This document shows positions 1 through 8,256 of a stretch of DNA of 64,000 nucleotides, one piece after another. The DNA is from Chitinophagaceae bacterium (GTDB lineage Bacteria > Bacteroidota > Bacteroidia > Chitinophagales > Chitinophagaceae), in assembly GCA_024103425.1 (NCBI GenBank), contig JAGFIS010000016.1, positions 1-64,000 of the forward strand, in the 5' to 3' direction. The notes under the pieces are model-generated. The model saw nothing but the letters and a program-made list of their open reading frames with translations, searched no databases and was not told the DNA's origin. How positions within the stretch are numbered: position 1 is the stretch's first letter; every line of letters starts with the position of its first letter. The position numbers and the translations under genes are program-made.

Positions 1-560
1 TAGGCCGTCCCGGATGGTTATTATTCTTCCACACCAAGTTCCGGTGCCTCGTTTCGACTTAGCTATGTAACCCTAAAAGTTTCGAAATCCATGCCGCCTA
101 AAGTACCTTGACCATCCTGGTCAAGGCAGAAGAATATTCCCCGGTTCAGGGGTGGCAGGGTACTTTGCGGCACAGATACGCTTTTACTAAAATCTGGAGA
201 TGCATAACTGTGTAAGTGAGAGACATATCGAAAATAATTGTACTTAAGCCTAATGGAGACGTAGTTCCCGACGATAAATAGTTGCTGCTATTCTTTAAGG
301 AAATCTTAATTGTAAAACAATACCCCCATTATCGAACACGGATTTGGTTTGGTGATGTCAATCGCGGTGACGTATAAGTCCTAGAGTATAACAATACAAA
401 ATATGATTCTGTGATGATAGGTAAGGATAATTCTTTTACAAAGAGGGTTAAAGTCCATTTTCAATTAAATGAACTCCACGTAAGATACTGTATTATATAT
501 GTTTGAAACAGTTTATTTCACACTACCGGCATCATTTTAAAGTATCCGGAGAAATGAATC
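1..560. other. Gene-free stretch
   Basis: No credible coding region is visible on either strand. The only structured part is a twin-hairpin repeat at 103-163, listed separately. The rest is AT-rich with many stops in all frames; it may be a decayed gene, but no protein family can be recognised in it. It lies downstream of the lipoprotein gene that ends at 561 on the minus strand. Confidence 0.6.
103..163 (+). repeat. Dispersed 60-bp twin-hairpin element, copy A
   Basis: It begins GTACC and ends GGGTAC. The first hairpin is CCTTGACC-ATCCT-GGTCAAGG, a perfect 8-bp stem. The second hairpin is degraded here (CCCC...GGGG). Copies with the same architecture lie at 33550-33609 and, on the opposite strand, at 51581-51640. 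The conserved length and the conserved stem suggest a REP/MITE-like intergenic repeat rather than independent terminators. Confidence 0.6.
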
Positions 561-1007
561 TTATTTTGAAAGGGTAGTGCTATATATATCCTTATGATGT
601 ACTCCGCTCATATCATATTCAATAGTATATTCAATTACCAATGAGTTTTGGGTTAATGATTTCACCAGGTATTCTTCCTCATAACCGGTATCCTCGTGTA
701 GTACTAAATCCGGATGATTATAGGTATATGTACCTGAGAAATCTTCATATGTGTCATCGTCAGGATCATAAGAGTGAGCAAAATAGGTCTTATCTGCCTT
801 AAATTCAATATAGCTGCCGCTCGCATCAGTATGAGTTTCGCTGCTTTTCTGTACTCCATTTTCGAATTTAGTAACATCTAATTTCTGGTAATTCCATTTT
901 CCCACTATTGATACAGTAGGGTTTTCCTTATCATTCTCCTTTTTACAACTTGTTATACCAGCACTAAATAACAATAGTGCTATTATTGATAACGTAAAAT
1001 GTCTCAT
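561..1007 (-). CDS. Small lipoprotein, lipocalin-like fold suspected
   Basis: A 148-residue protein. The N-terminus MRHFTLSIIALLLFSAGITSC is a lipoprotein signal peptide with the lipidated Cys at residue 21, followed by a Lys/Glu/Asp-rich linker. The mature part starts with IVGKWNYQKLDV and contains a 'GTYTY' strand and a 'SLVIEYTIEYD' strand. This pattern of a short GxW motif followed by beta strands is common in Bacteroidota lipocalin-like lipoproteins. The protein is expected in the periplasm or on the outer membrane. The ligand is unknown and no neighbour suggests one; the gene stands alone between gene-free stretches. The lipocalin assignment is inferred from the pattern only. Confidence 0.75.
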   Translation of the reverse strand: MRHFTLSIIALLLFSAGITSCKKENDKENPTVSIVGKWNYQKLDVTKFENGVQKSSETHTDASGSYIEFKADKTYFAHSYDPDDDTYEDFSGTYTYNHPDLVLHEDTGYEEEYLVKSLTQNSLVIEYTIEYDMSGVHHKDIYSTTLSK

Positions 1008-1314
1008 CGTTATAAAGTTTAAGATTTACGATAATCAAATTTAATAATCTCAAATAGTAATGTCAAGTAGTTTAACAAAACAGCACTCAATTAAATGGCC
1101 TTTCGGGTTTGAAGAGGATATAATGTAGGATGCCCGGGGAAATATTAAATGATAACTTTTTTCTGATAAATCTAGCAGATTACACCCAGATTAATTTTAT
1201 AATATTCAACTCGATTAAAGTTTACCGACACCTAACTTCTGTTATGCCATTCGTGGTAAACTAACGTGTGTACTCAGAAAAAAATGAGTAATAGTTATTA
1301 TAAGTCCTCTATAC

Positions 1315-1360
1315 AATCGGCACAAATTTTATGACATCAAGTAATCCTTCGGAACACTTA
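1315..1360 (+). repeat. Isolated junction fragment of the 5.3-kb tandem repeat
   Basis: The pieces AATCGGCACAA, TAATCCTTC and GGAACACTTACGC occur here in the same order as TAATCGGCACAA, TGATCCTTC and AGAACACTATGCGC at 5832-5867. The body of the repeat is missing. This suggests a remnant of the same repeat family about 4 kb away. Confidence 0.35.
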
Positions 1361-1422
1361 CGCTAAGTCTCTAACCGGTTCTCGTGTCTTGTTTGCACCT
1401 GTCTGTATAACAGCCCGCGCTT

Positions 1423-1458
1423 AAATCCTATGAGGTTTCTGAAAACCTCATAGGATTT
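1423..1458. terminator. Perfect 16-bp hairpin behind the GGT-like gene
   Basis: AAATCCTATGAGGTTT pairs perfectly with AAACCTCATAGGATTT around a CTGA loop. It lies 9 bp past the stop of the minus-strand gamma-glutamyltransferase gene. There is no long T-tract on either side, so it may act as an RNA-stabilising or bidirectional hairpin rather than a classical terminator. A related stem with AACCTCACAGG-type sequence closes the large surface-protein gene at 51480-51513. Confidence 0.55.
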
Positions 1459-1466
1459 GCCAAGCC

Positions 1467-3344
1467 CTACCACCCCACTCCGTAGTCCTCGCCGTGGTTG
1501 CTGGAGCCTCCCCAGAGTGAACCGTGTTTCCAATCGAAGAAGATGGCATTTAACGGACCGGAGGTGCGCTGACTAAAACTCAGTCTGTAGCCCATTTTGC
1601 GCAGTTCGTTTCTTGTCCACTCGGGCGTATTATTATTTATCTCAAGTGAGGCCTGTTTGGGTTTTCTATCATCGATTTTAGTTCCACCGAGTGATAACCA
1701 CAACTGATTGGTATTGACATTCGGTGCTTCTACCGCTTCCTGAACTGTCATATCAAATTCTACCATATTCAGAAAACACTGCAATGAGTTCTGCTCCTGC
1801 GTATCACCCCCCTGAACGGCCCATGATAAATAGGGCTTTCCGTCTTTCAACGCAAGAGACGGCGTCAAAGTCACGCGCGGCCGTTTTCCCGGTGCAACAA
1901 CATTAAACGGATTAATAGATGAATCGAGAACAAAACTCTGCATTCGCTGACTCATGCCTACGCCTGTATGACCCGCAATACATGCCGGCACCCAGCCGCC
2001 ACTGGGAGTAACAGAGACTACCCAGCCTTCTTCATCTGCTGCTTCGATAGATGTGGTACCACGCCAGAGCCTGTCCATATACTCATCATCAATGGGGGTA
2101 CTACTATAAGCCACTCCCATCTCCTTCAGATACTTAGTGTAAGGGTTCACCTTACCTTCAAAAGGATAAGGATCCCCCGGACCGGGATTGGGATTGTTCT
2201 TTTCAGGACTGATCATCTTAGCTCTCTCCTTCGCGTATTCCTTTGACAACAATCCTTTCATCGGCTGATCTGTTGAGAACGCAGGATCTCCATAATAAAA
2301 ATCGCGGTCGGCAAATGCCAGTTGCATGGCTTGTGTCACTGTATTGATGTATCTGGATGAATTGAAGCCCATACTCTTCAAATCATAATTCTCGAGGATG
2401 TTCAGTGCCTGCAACATCATCGGTCCCTGTGTCCATTGCTGCAGTTTATAAACTTCAATCCCTTTATAGGTTGTCATCAACGGTTCTTCAATTTTCACTT
2501 TCCAGTTAGCCAGGTCTTCCATTGTAATCAATCCTCCCTGTTCTTTACTACCTCTAACAAATTCTTTTGCAATATCTCCTTTATAAAAACGGTCGTATGC
2601 AGCATAGATAGCCTCCTTACGGTTCTTCCCTTTCCTGAGAGCCTCCTGCTCGGTATCCACCATCTTTTGGAGGGTTGCCAGCAAATCCTTCTGAACAAAG
2701 ATTTCTCCGGGCTCGGGAGCCTCCCACTCTTCTCCGGGATGTGTCAGGAAGACCTCCTTAGAATAAGGCCATTCCTTAATGCGCTTTTTCTGCCTCTCGA
2801 TACTTCTCGCAGTTTGCGCCTCCATCGGATACCCTTCAGCCATTTGCATTGCAGGGGCTAGCACATCCTTCAGACTCATCGTTCCGTATTCGGCAAGCAT
2901 AACGCACAGTCCGCCCGGAGTGCCGGGAGTCACCGCAGCCAGCGGACCATATTCAGGCGGGAAGTTATATCCGAGATTCCTGAAGTATTCAGGAGTCGCT
3001 CCCGTAGGTGCAACACCCAGCGCATTGATAGCAATTACTTTTTTAGTTTTCGGGTTATAAATCAATGCTTGTGTTTCTCCGCCCCAGCTCAGCACATCCC
3101 ACATGGTGCAACCTGCGGCCAGCATGGCACATGCGGCATCAATGGCGTTACCGCCCTTTTGAAAAGTCATGGCACCTGCCTGAGCAGATAACGGCTTCCC
3201 GGTAATAGCCATCCAGTGTTTTCCGTGTAAGGGTGGCTTTTGGGTGGATTGAGAAAAGGCAGAAATAACAAGAAGAGTAAAAACGGAGGTAATAAGACCG
3301 GCATTCATAATCATTAGTTTACCTGTTAAAAGTAATATTTTCAT
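1467..3344 (-). CDS. Gamma-glutamyltransferase family protein
   Basis: A 625-residue member of the Ntn-hydrolase gamma-glutamyltransferase family, which cleaves or transfers gamma-glutamyl groups and matures by self-cleavage. The hydrophobic N-terminus (to about residue 32) is a signal peptide, so the protein acts outside the cytoplasm; ATGs at codons 11 and 13 are possible alternative starts. GGNAIDAACAM at 64-74 and AFADRDFYYGDP at about 343-354 are family signatures. The expected nucleophile is Thr430 in RGTTSIEAADEEG, aligning with the TTHxSVxD motif, but the usual His is Ser here. The loop after it (PSGGWVPACIAGHTGVG) also differs from bacterial GGT, so glutathione may not be the substrate. 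The gene is solitary and faces the next gene divergently. Confidence 0.88.
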   Translation of the reverse strand: MKILLLTGKLMIMNAGLITSVFTLLVISAFSQSTQKPPLHGKHWMAITGKPLSAQAGAMTFQKGGNAIDAACAMLAAGCTMWDVLSWGGETQALIYNPKTKKVIAINALGVAPTGATPEYFRNLGYNFPPEYGPLAAVTPGTPGGLCVMLAEYGTMSLKDVLAPAMQMAEGYPMEAQTARSIERQKKRIKEWPYSKEVFLTHPGEEWEAPEPGEIFVQKDLLATLQKMVDTEQEALRKGKNRKEAIYAAYDRFYKGDIAKEFVRGSKEQGGLITMEDLANWKVKIEEPLMTTYKGIEVYKLQQWTQGPMMLQALNILENYDLKSMGFNSSRYINTVTQAMQLAFADRDFYYGDPAFSTDQPMKGLLSKEYAKERAKMISPEKNNPNPGPGDPYPFEGKVNPYTKYLKEMGVAYSSTPIDDEYMDRLWRGTTSIEAADEEGWVVSVTPSGGWVPACIAGHTGVGMSQRMQSFVLDSSINPFNVVAPGKRPRVTLTPSLALKDGKPYLSWAVQGGDTQEQNSLQCFLNMVEFDMTVQEAVEAPNVNTNQLWLSLGGTKIDDRKPKQASLEINNNTPEWTRNELRKMGYRLSFSQRTSGPLNAIFFDWKHGSLWGGSSNHGEDYGVGW

Positions 3345-3440
3345 AAGAGAGCCTTAACTCAATGCTCAAAAACTCGATAAAGAAAATTGTAACTTTGAAA
3401 GGCATTCATACTTCTGTAATCTACTTTGAAACATTACAAA

Positions 3441-3665
3441 ATGGAATCTTCCACACACAAGAAATTAGAACTGCAATCTACCATTACCTGTCCGAATTGC
3501 AGACACCGAAAGGCAGAAACCATGCCCACCGATGCGTGCGTATATTTCTACGAGTGCGAAAAATGCCACACCCGATTGAGGCCAAAAGAAGGAGACTGCT
3601 GTGTTTTCTGCAGTTACGGAACGGTTAAATGTCCTCCGGTTCAGAAAGGGAGAACGTGTTGTTAG
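3441..3665 (+). CDS. GDCCVxC domain protein, all-cysteine form
   Basis: A 74-residue protein with two Cys pairs, CPNC and CEKC, followed by RPKEGDCCVFCSYGTVKCPP and a terminal Cys-Cys. This is the GDCCVxC family, in which some members carry selenocysteine. Here all motif positions are ordinary TGC/TGT codons. ATG at 3441 is chosen because the in-frame upstream start is a TTG only five codons earlier. The CxxC pairs resemble a zinc ribbon and the CCVFC part a redox or metal-binding site. The biochemical function is not established; metal or mercury handling is an inference from the cysteine pattern. It is a cytoplasmic, stand-alone gene between two divergent or unrelated neighbours. Confidence 0.8.
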   Translation: MESSTHKKLELQSTITCPNCRHRKAETMPTDACVYFYECEKCHTRLRPKEGDCCVFCSYGTVKCPPVQKGRTCC

Positions 3666-3762
3666 ATAACAGCAACACCAGAAACAAGATTTTTATAAAT
3701 TTGAAGTTGACATAAGCATATTCCCTTTGTGCAAAAATATTTGAACTAACCTCACATTCAGG

Positions 3763-5067
3763 ATGAAACTGTTAAACAGCATTTTCTTTAAAACATTCTC
3801 AGCTCTTTTACTCTTTTTCTTTCTTTTGCCCGGCTCTTATGCGCAACTGAAGGAAGTGGATCCTTCCACTGAAGGATTCTCCGCCGAGCGACTGCAAAAG
3901 ATTGACAGACTCTTAAACTCCTATACCGGTGATGGCCACAAAGTAGCCGGTACGGTAGCTCTGGTAGCCAGGCATGGTAAGATAATCTACTACAAGGCGG
4001 CAGGATATAATGATATTGAGGCAGGAAAGAAGATGCAACGCGATGACATGTTTCGCATTGCTTCGCAGACCAAATCCGTCACAGGAGTGGCTGCCATGAT
4101 TCTCTATGAGGAAGGAAAATTCCTGCTCGATGATCCTATTTCCAAATATCTGCCCGAGTTTAAGAATATGCAGGTGTTGGAGACATTCAATGCAAAGGAC
4201 ACGACGTATACCACTGTGCAAGCAACTAAAGAAATCACAATCAAGAATCTGATGACACACACTTCAGGTATTGATTACGCAGTCATTGGATCACCGGAGG
4301 CAAAGGCCATCTATGCCAAGCTGAAAATTCCCGTTGGCTTTGAGATTCGCAATATCACTCTGGAAGAAGGGATGAAGATGCTGGCGCAGGCTCCGCTGAT
4401 GTTTCAACCGGGCACTCAATACAGATACGGACTCTCTATCGATGTGCTGGGCTATCTTGTAGAAAAAGTATCAGGAATGTCGCTCAACGATTTCATGGAA
4501 CAACGCATCTTCAAACCGCTTGGGATGAATGATACTTATTTCTATATACCCGAAGCCAAACAATCTCGCTTGGCAAAGACGTATAAGTTTGATGAAAATG
4601 GCAATAAAGTGGAAAACTACTCGGCTGACACACTGGGTGGTAATTCTATTTATCCGTTAGTGAAAGGCACTTACTACTCAGGCGGGGGCGGACTGTCATC
4701 CACTGCTAAGGACTATGTCACCTTCCTTCAAATGCTGGCAAATGGAGGGGAATACAATGGTGTGAGAATTCTAAGTCCTTCTACCGTCCGACTGATGACG
4801 ATGAATCAGATCGATAAAAATGTCATCCAATATTCTAAAGACGATCTCGGACTGACTTTTAACATTGCTACTGAGGAAGGCGGTGCTTCCAGTTTTCCGT
4901 GGAGTCCGGGCACTTACGACTGGGGCGGCTACTGGGGTTCCAATTTTTGGGTAGATCCTCAAAGCGGAATTGTAGCTCAGATTTGGTCACAAGATCCCGG
5001 CATTTATTTCAGAGAATTGTCCAGACGTTTTTTTGTGATGGTATATAGTGCGTTGGTGAATCCTTAA
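3763..5067 (+). CDS. Serine hydrolase, beta-lactamase (class C) fold
   Basis: A 434-residue exported hydrolase of the Beta-lactamase/PBP4-like family (PF00144 type). The signal peptide ends near 'GSYAQ' at residue 28. The SxxK catalytic motif is S101-Q-T-K104 in RIASQTKSVTG. HTSGIDY at 165-171 and the Tyr motif YGLSIDVLGYLVE at 221-233 are typical, and the C-terminal WGGYWGSNFWVDP carries the third active-site motif. Members act as esterases, D-aminopeptidases or carboxypeptidases; none of these can be chosen here, and a true beta-lactamase is unlikely. No operon partner is visible. Confidence 0.88.
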   Translation: MKLLNSIFFKTFSALLLFFFLLPGSYAQLKEVDPSTEGFSAERLQKIDRLLNSYTGDGHKVAGTVALVARHGKIIYYKAAGYNDIEAGKKMQRDDMFRIASQTKSVTGVAAMILYEEGKFLLDDPISKYLPEFKNMQVLETFNAKDTTYTTVQATKEITIKNLMTHTSGIDYAVIGSPEAKAIYAKLKIPVGFEIRNITLEEGMKMLAQAPLMFQPGTQYRYGLSIDVLGYLVEKVSGMSLNDFMEQRIFKPLGMNDTYFYIPEAKQSRLAKTYKFDENGNKVENYSADTLGGNSIYPLVKGTYYSGGGGLSSTAKDYVTFLQMLANGGEYNGVRILSPSTVRLMTMNQIDKNVIQYSKDDLGLTFNIATEEGGASSFPWSPGTYDWGGYWGSNFWVDPQSGIVAQIWSQDPGIYFRELSRRFFVMVYSALVNP

Positions 5068-5860
5068 ATGTACAAGTGCTGGAATTTATTTTCGCAGATG
5101 TGAATTAGGCAGCATTAAGCTCCGGAGGAGCGAAATATCAATAGCATTAAAATAAAATTATATTGAGCTCCATGGGAGCGACATCTACATCAGCAGCTCC
5201 TGGTTCGGATCAATTTATAACATGCCACCCCGATGGGGCTAAAATTGTCACTGATTCTTTTCTATTAAGATAGCGCCCTTACAGGGCTTCGTTTGAATCG
5301 GAACACTATGCACCAGTTAGCATTTATCAGGCTATGCGCGAGGGTTCCCCTCCGGTGGAGGGGTCTGGGGTGGTGGTGAGAAAAACAGAGTGTGTTAACA
5401 ATGAAAGTAGCAAATTGGTTTATTGAATCCTTCCCAGTGCAGATATGTGGCGTTGGTTATGAGAGCAAGGTAATCTCTGCTTTAATTTATCGGCACAGAC
5501 ACGCGACCCACAGCTCCTGCCCTGCAAGTCTGCGCAAGAAACAGGAATTCTATTTTCCGCAGATGCAATCTGCGAGGTATTAATCGGCACAATTAATCAT
5601 TGGAACACTATACGCCGGTTAGCATTTATCAGGCTATGCGCGAGGGTTCCCCTCCGGTGGAGGGGTCTGGGGTGGTGATAAGATAGGTAGAGTATGTAAA
5701 CAATGAGGATAGTAAACTAGCTCCACTTGAGCAGATATGCCGCATTGGATTTGAGAGTAAGGGTATCTTTATCTGCACAGACACGCGACCCACAGCCCCT
5801 AACCTGCAAGTCTGCGCCAGAAACAGAGGCATTAATCGGCACAAGTGATCCTTCAGAACA
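5068..5860. other. Repeat-filled intergenic stretch
   Basis: About 790 bp without a credible gene between the hydrolase and the symporter 3' end. Small open frames here are made of repeat sequence. The stretch is filled by short GC-rich hairpins (5111-5290) followed by tandem copies of a 250-300-bp repeat (5300-5876). Confidence 0.7.
5111..5290. repeat. Cluster of GC-rich palindromic hairpins
   Basis: Several short dyads follow each other in AT-rich sequence: GCTCCGGAGGAGCG (about 5118), GAGCTCCATGGGAGCG (about 5165), CCACCCCGATGGGGCT (about 5225) and AGCGCCCTTACAGGGCT (about 5272). Motifs of this form are common between genes in Bacteroidota. They may be old REP-like repeats; no function is assigned. 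Confidence 0.5.
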
Positions 5861-5876
5861 CTATGCGCTGGTGGAG
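5300..5876 (+). repeat. Tandem 250-300-bp direct repeat with a CCCCTCC-GGAGGGG hairpin
   Basis: Copy 1 starts at 5300 (GGAACACTATGC), copy 2 at 5602 (GGAACACTATAC), and a partial third copy at 5854 (AGAACACTATGCGC). Copies 1 and 2 share a long, nearly identical segment, TTAGCATTTATCAGGCTATGCGCGAGG..., with the dyad CCCCTCCGGTGGAGGGG and the tail TCTGGGGTGGTG. Both also carry GCACAGACACGCGACCCACAG and CTGCAAGTCTGCGC further on. The third copy runs into the last codons of the symporter gene. Confidence 0.75.
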
Positions 5877-7771
5877 ACTTGCTTCTGCGTAGCCAGCGAT
5901 ACTAAATAAACAGTCAGCACCGAAAGCGGGAAAGAAATCAACGCCGGATTCTCCAGATGGTGCATAGCATCAGCAGGATCAAGTCCGTATCTGTCCCACA
6001 TCGTAGGCGAAGTAAGGATAATGGCCATTGATGCTACAATTCCCACAACGATAGACCATGCAATGCCCTTAGCTGTTGTCTTCTTCCAGAACAGTAAAAA
6101 CAGAATCGCAGGCAAGTTGGCAGATGCTGCTATTGCAAATGCCCATCCGACAAGGAAGGATACATTCACGCCTTTATAAGCCATACCTAAGAGGATCGCA
6201 ATTAGCCCAACTGAGAAAGCAGCCACTTTACCCGCCTTCACTTTAGCTGCATCGCTGAGGTTCTTCTTCAAATATTCATCGATGAAGTCGTGGGCTATCG
6301 CACCTGATGCAGCAACTATTAACCCAGATACGGTACCGAGAATTGTGGCAAAGGCCACGGCTGAAATCAGCGAGAACAGTATCGCTCCGAATGCCCGTGC
6401 CAGCAACGGTGCCGCCATATTGCTCGACTCGACGTCCATAGAACCGTTCACTGCCGCTCCTAGCCCCATATACAAGGTCAGGATATAAAAAGTACCAATC
6501 GCCGCAATGGCAAGAATAGTCGATTTACGCGCATCTTTAGGCGAGCGAACTGTGAAGTAACGGATAAGAATATGCGGTAATGCTGCCGTCCCCAGAAACA
6601 GGGCTAGCATTAAAGAGATGAAATCCAGTTTACTCCAGATATCTGCTCCCTTACCGATTTTATATTTAAGCCCGGGCAGCATGAATTCCTTCCCCGGAGT
6701 AACATTCTGGTAGTATAAAGACACGCTCTGATTACCGTGAGTAAACTTGGCATTCGTGAAGCGCACTAATTCACTCTTCTCAAGGATAGACAGATATTCA
6801 ACAGGCCCTAACGGTCCGGTTTTTTCTACTTCCTGCCCGTCTCTTACAATCTTTGAGAGGTGTCCTACCTGGTAAAAGTGAGCATTCGATTGTGGCTCTC
6901 CGTTATATAATACAGTTCCGTCTTTATCCTGCGTAATCGACAGGGCTTCTTTCAGCTGGTATTGACTGCTACTGTTTACCAGATTAAACCAATGCACAAT
7001 CCCATCCTTCCGCAACTGTACGAACTCTTTGCCTTTCACATCTACCTGATCCATCAATTCCCAACCGGTAACAGAAGCCACCTTATCTCCCTCCATAACG
7101 GGAGTCAGCTCAATAAAAGAATGATACTTCTGATTCTTCTGGTCGGGATGAAGTGTAAATCCATTCTTAAGAATATATACTGTCAGAATTCCCGAAAGCA
7201 GAATCAGCAACCCGCCTTTTATAAATTGTACATAGGTAGTAGAAGCCATTCCGGCGGTAGCCACGATGACAATCACAATGGTCCCGACGGTTAACACTCC
7301 CACCCAATGTGGCAGTCCCAATAAAGGAGTAACGAGGTCTCCTGCCCCTACCATCTGCGGAATCAGATAGAAAATTGAAATCACCAGCGTACTGATAGAA
7401 GCCGTCAGCGTGATGGCTCTTGACTTAAATTTTGAATTCAGCGCATCAGTGAAAGTATATTTCCCCAACTTCTTAAAAGGTTCTGCAATCAGAAAGAGTG
7501 CAACAATCCAACCTGCAAGGAAGCCGATGGCGTACAGAAAACCATCAAACCCAACCACTGCAATCATTCCGCAAATACCGAGGAAAGAGGCTGCCGAAAG
7601 ATAATCGCCTGCAAAGGCAATTCCGTTGACCGCCCAGTGAATTCGTCCGCCCGCGGCGTAATAGGCTGATGCTGACTTGGTACGCTGCCCCAGGTAAAAA
7701 GACAACCAAAGCACAAAGCCCACAAACAGAATAAAAGAAATCAGGGCAGTGTAAGATATTCCGTAAATCAT
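5861..7771 (-). CDS. Sodium:solute symporter, acetate/ActP-like
   Basis: A 636-residue inner-membrane transporter of the solute:sodium symporter family. It opens with MIYGISYTALISFILFVGFVLWLSFYLGQ-type helices and has GDYLSAASFLGICG, the sodium/substrate-site helix typical of cation acetate symporters. The core has about 13 membrane segments. An extra hydrophilic segment of roughly 170 residues (about 205-375) sits between membrane helices, which makes the protein longer than ActP of about 550 residues. The gene overlaps the DUF485 gene by 4 bp (ATGA), the usual partner of ActP. Acetate or another short carboxylate is the likely substrate, by family and partner. The 3' end lies inside a repeat. 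Confidence 0.88.
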   Translation of the reverse strand: MIYGISYTALISFILFVGFVLWLSFYLGQRTKSASAYYAAGGRIHWAVNGIAFAGDYLSAASFLGICGMIAVVGFDGFLYAIGFLAGWIVALFLIAEPFKKLGKYTFTDALNSKFKSRAITLTASISTLVISIFYLIPQMVGAGDLVTPLLGLPHWVGVLTVGTIVIVIVATAGMASTTYVQFIKGGLLILLSGILTVYILKNGFTLHPDQKNQKYHSFIELTPVMEGDKVASVTGWELMDQVDVKGKEFVQLRKDGIVHWFNLVNSSSQYQLKEALSITQDKDGTVLYNGEPQSNAHFYQVGHLSKIVRDGQEVEKTGPLGPVEYLSILEKSELVRFTNAKFTHGNQSVSLYYQNVTPGKEFMLPGLKYKIGKGADIWSKLDFISLMLALFLGTAALPHILIRYFTVRSPKDARKSTILAIAAIGTFYILTLYMGLGAAVNGSMDVESSNMAAPLLARAFGAILFSLISAVAFATILGTVSGLIVAASGAIAHDFIDEYLKKNLSDAAKVKAGKVAAFSVGLIAILLGMAYKGVNVSFLVGWAFAIAASANLPAILFLLFWKKTTAKGIAWSIVVGIVASMAIILTSPTMWDRYGLDPADAMHHLENPALISFPLSVLTVYLVSLATQKQVSTSA

Positions 7772-8052
7772 GGCCTGCCCTCCTCTTTTTGTCCGCTCTT
7801 TTCATAGCGGCTGCACAAATAATTATACCACACTCCGAGCAAGACTGCCAGCAAAATCAATCCGAATCCATAAAAAATTGCAAGATTGATACCTCTGAAG
7901 ACTTCAGCGGCCAGCAGTTCGTAGTTGAGTACTCCGATCGCGACAAATCCTCCGTATACTATCAGATAAATAAAGAAAAATTTGACACCCAGCCGGGCTT
8001 TCTTCGATAGAACAAGTTCTGATTCCTGTTCGTGGAATACGTCATTTTGCAT
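7768..8052 (-). CDS. DUF485 membrane protein, symporter partner
   Basis: A 94-residue protein with two membrane helices (about 28-48 and 59-80), separated by a short loop, and a charged C-terminus. The N-terminal helix region L-S-K-K-A-R-L-G-V-K-F-F matches DUF485 (YjcH-like) proteins. These are nearly always encoded directly before ActP-type symporters, and here the stop and the symporter start overlap as ATGA. It is likely a small subunit or assembly partner of the transporter in the inner membrane; its exact role is unknown. Confidence 0.87.
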   Translation of the reverse strand: MQNDVFHEQESELVLSKKARLGVKFFFIYLIVYGGFVAIGVLNYELLAAEVFRGINLAIFYGFGLILLAVLLGVWYNYLCSRYEKSGQKEEGRP

Positions 8053-8149
8053 AATGGGAAAAAATTGGTTTTTGTTTCAATTATACTAAAGCAGGTGTGC
8101 GTTTAGGTGCTATGAATATCGCAATTTTTTGTATTTGAATTTTAAATAA

Positions 8150-8165
8150 TTAATCACGTGATTAA
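8150..8165. promoter_or_regulatory. Perfect 16-bp palindrome, possible operator
   Basis: TTAATCACGTGATTAA is a perfect palindrome with a CACGTG centre. It lies in the divergent intergenic region, 98 bp upstream of the DUF485-symporter start and 92 bp upstream of the nucleosidase start. Its position and symmetry fit a dimeric regulator's binding site. The regulator is unknown. Confidence 0.4.
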
Positions 8166-8256
8166 AAACAATTAGGAGTGGCAGAGCCAACTTACCTTCT
8201 CAGAAAGACAAACCGGAATTTAATTTCATCTTTGCCGTAAGCGGAATACTCAAACT

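Larger units (their letters stand above)
1008..1466. other. Gene-free stretch upstream of the lipoprotein
   Basis: No open frame of useful length is present. The stretch should hold the minus-strand promoter of the lipoprotein gene, but no TTG-N19-TAnnTTTG element is clear. It contains a fragment (1315-1360) that resembles the junction of the tandem repeats near 5.3-5.9 kb, and a perfect hairpin at 1423-1458 just behind the gamma-glutamyltransferase gene. Confidence 0.55.

Noticed and set aside
1..560. Possible pseudogene in the first 560 bases
   Set aside because: No frame carries an extended recognisable peptide, so a decayed gene cannot be supported.
3362..3628. 88-codon plus-strand frame overlapping the GDCCVxC gene
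   Set aside because: It is an out-of-frame shadow of the cysteine-rich gene, which has clear family motifs in the other frame.
3763..5067. Antibiotic-resistance beta-lactamase
   Set aside because: The protein has the shared SxxK fold, but its YGLS motif and C-terminal GSNFWVDP region match the broad esterase/peptidase group rather than class C beta-lactamases.
5392..5844. Small reading frames in the tandem repeats
   Set aside because: They lie wholly in repeat sequence, differ between copies, and have no recognisable protein pattern.
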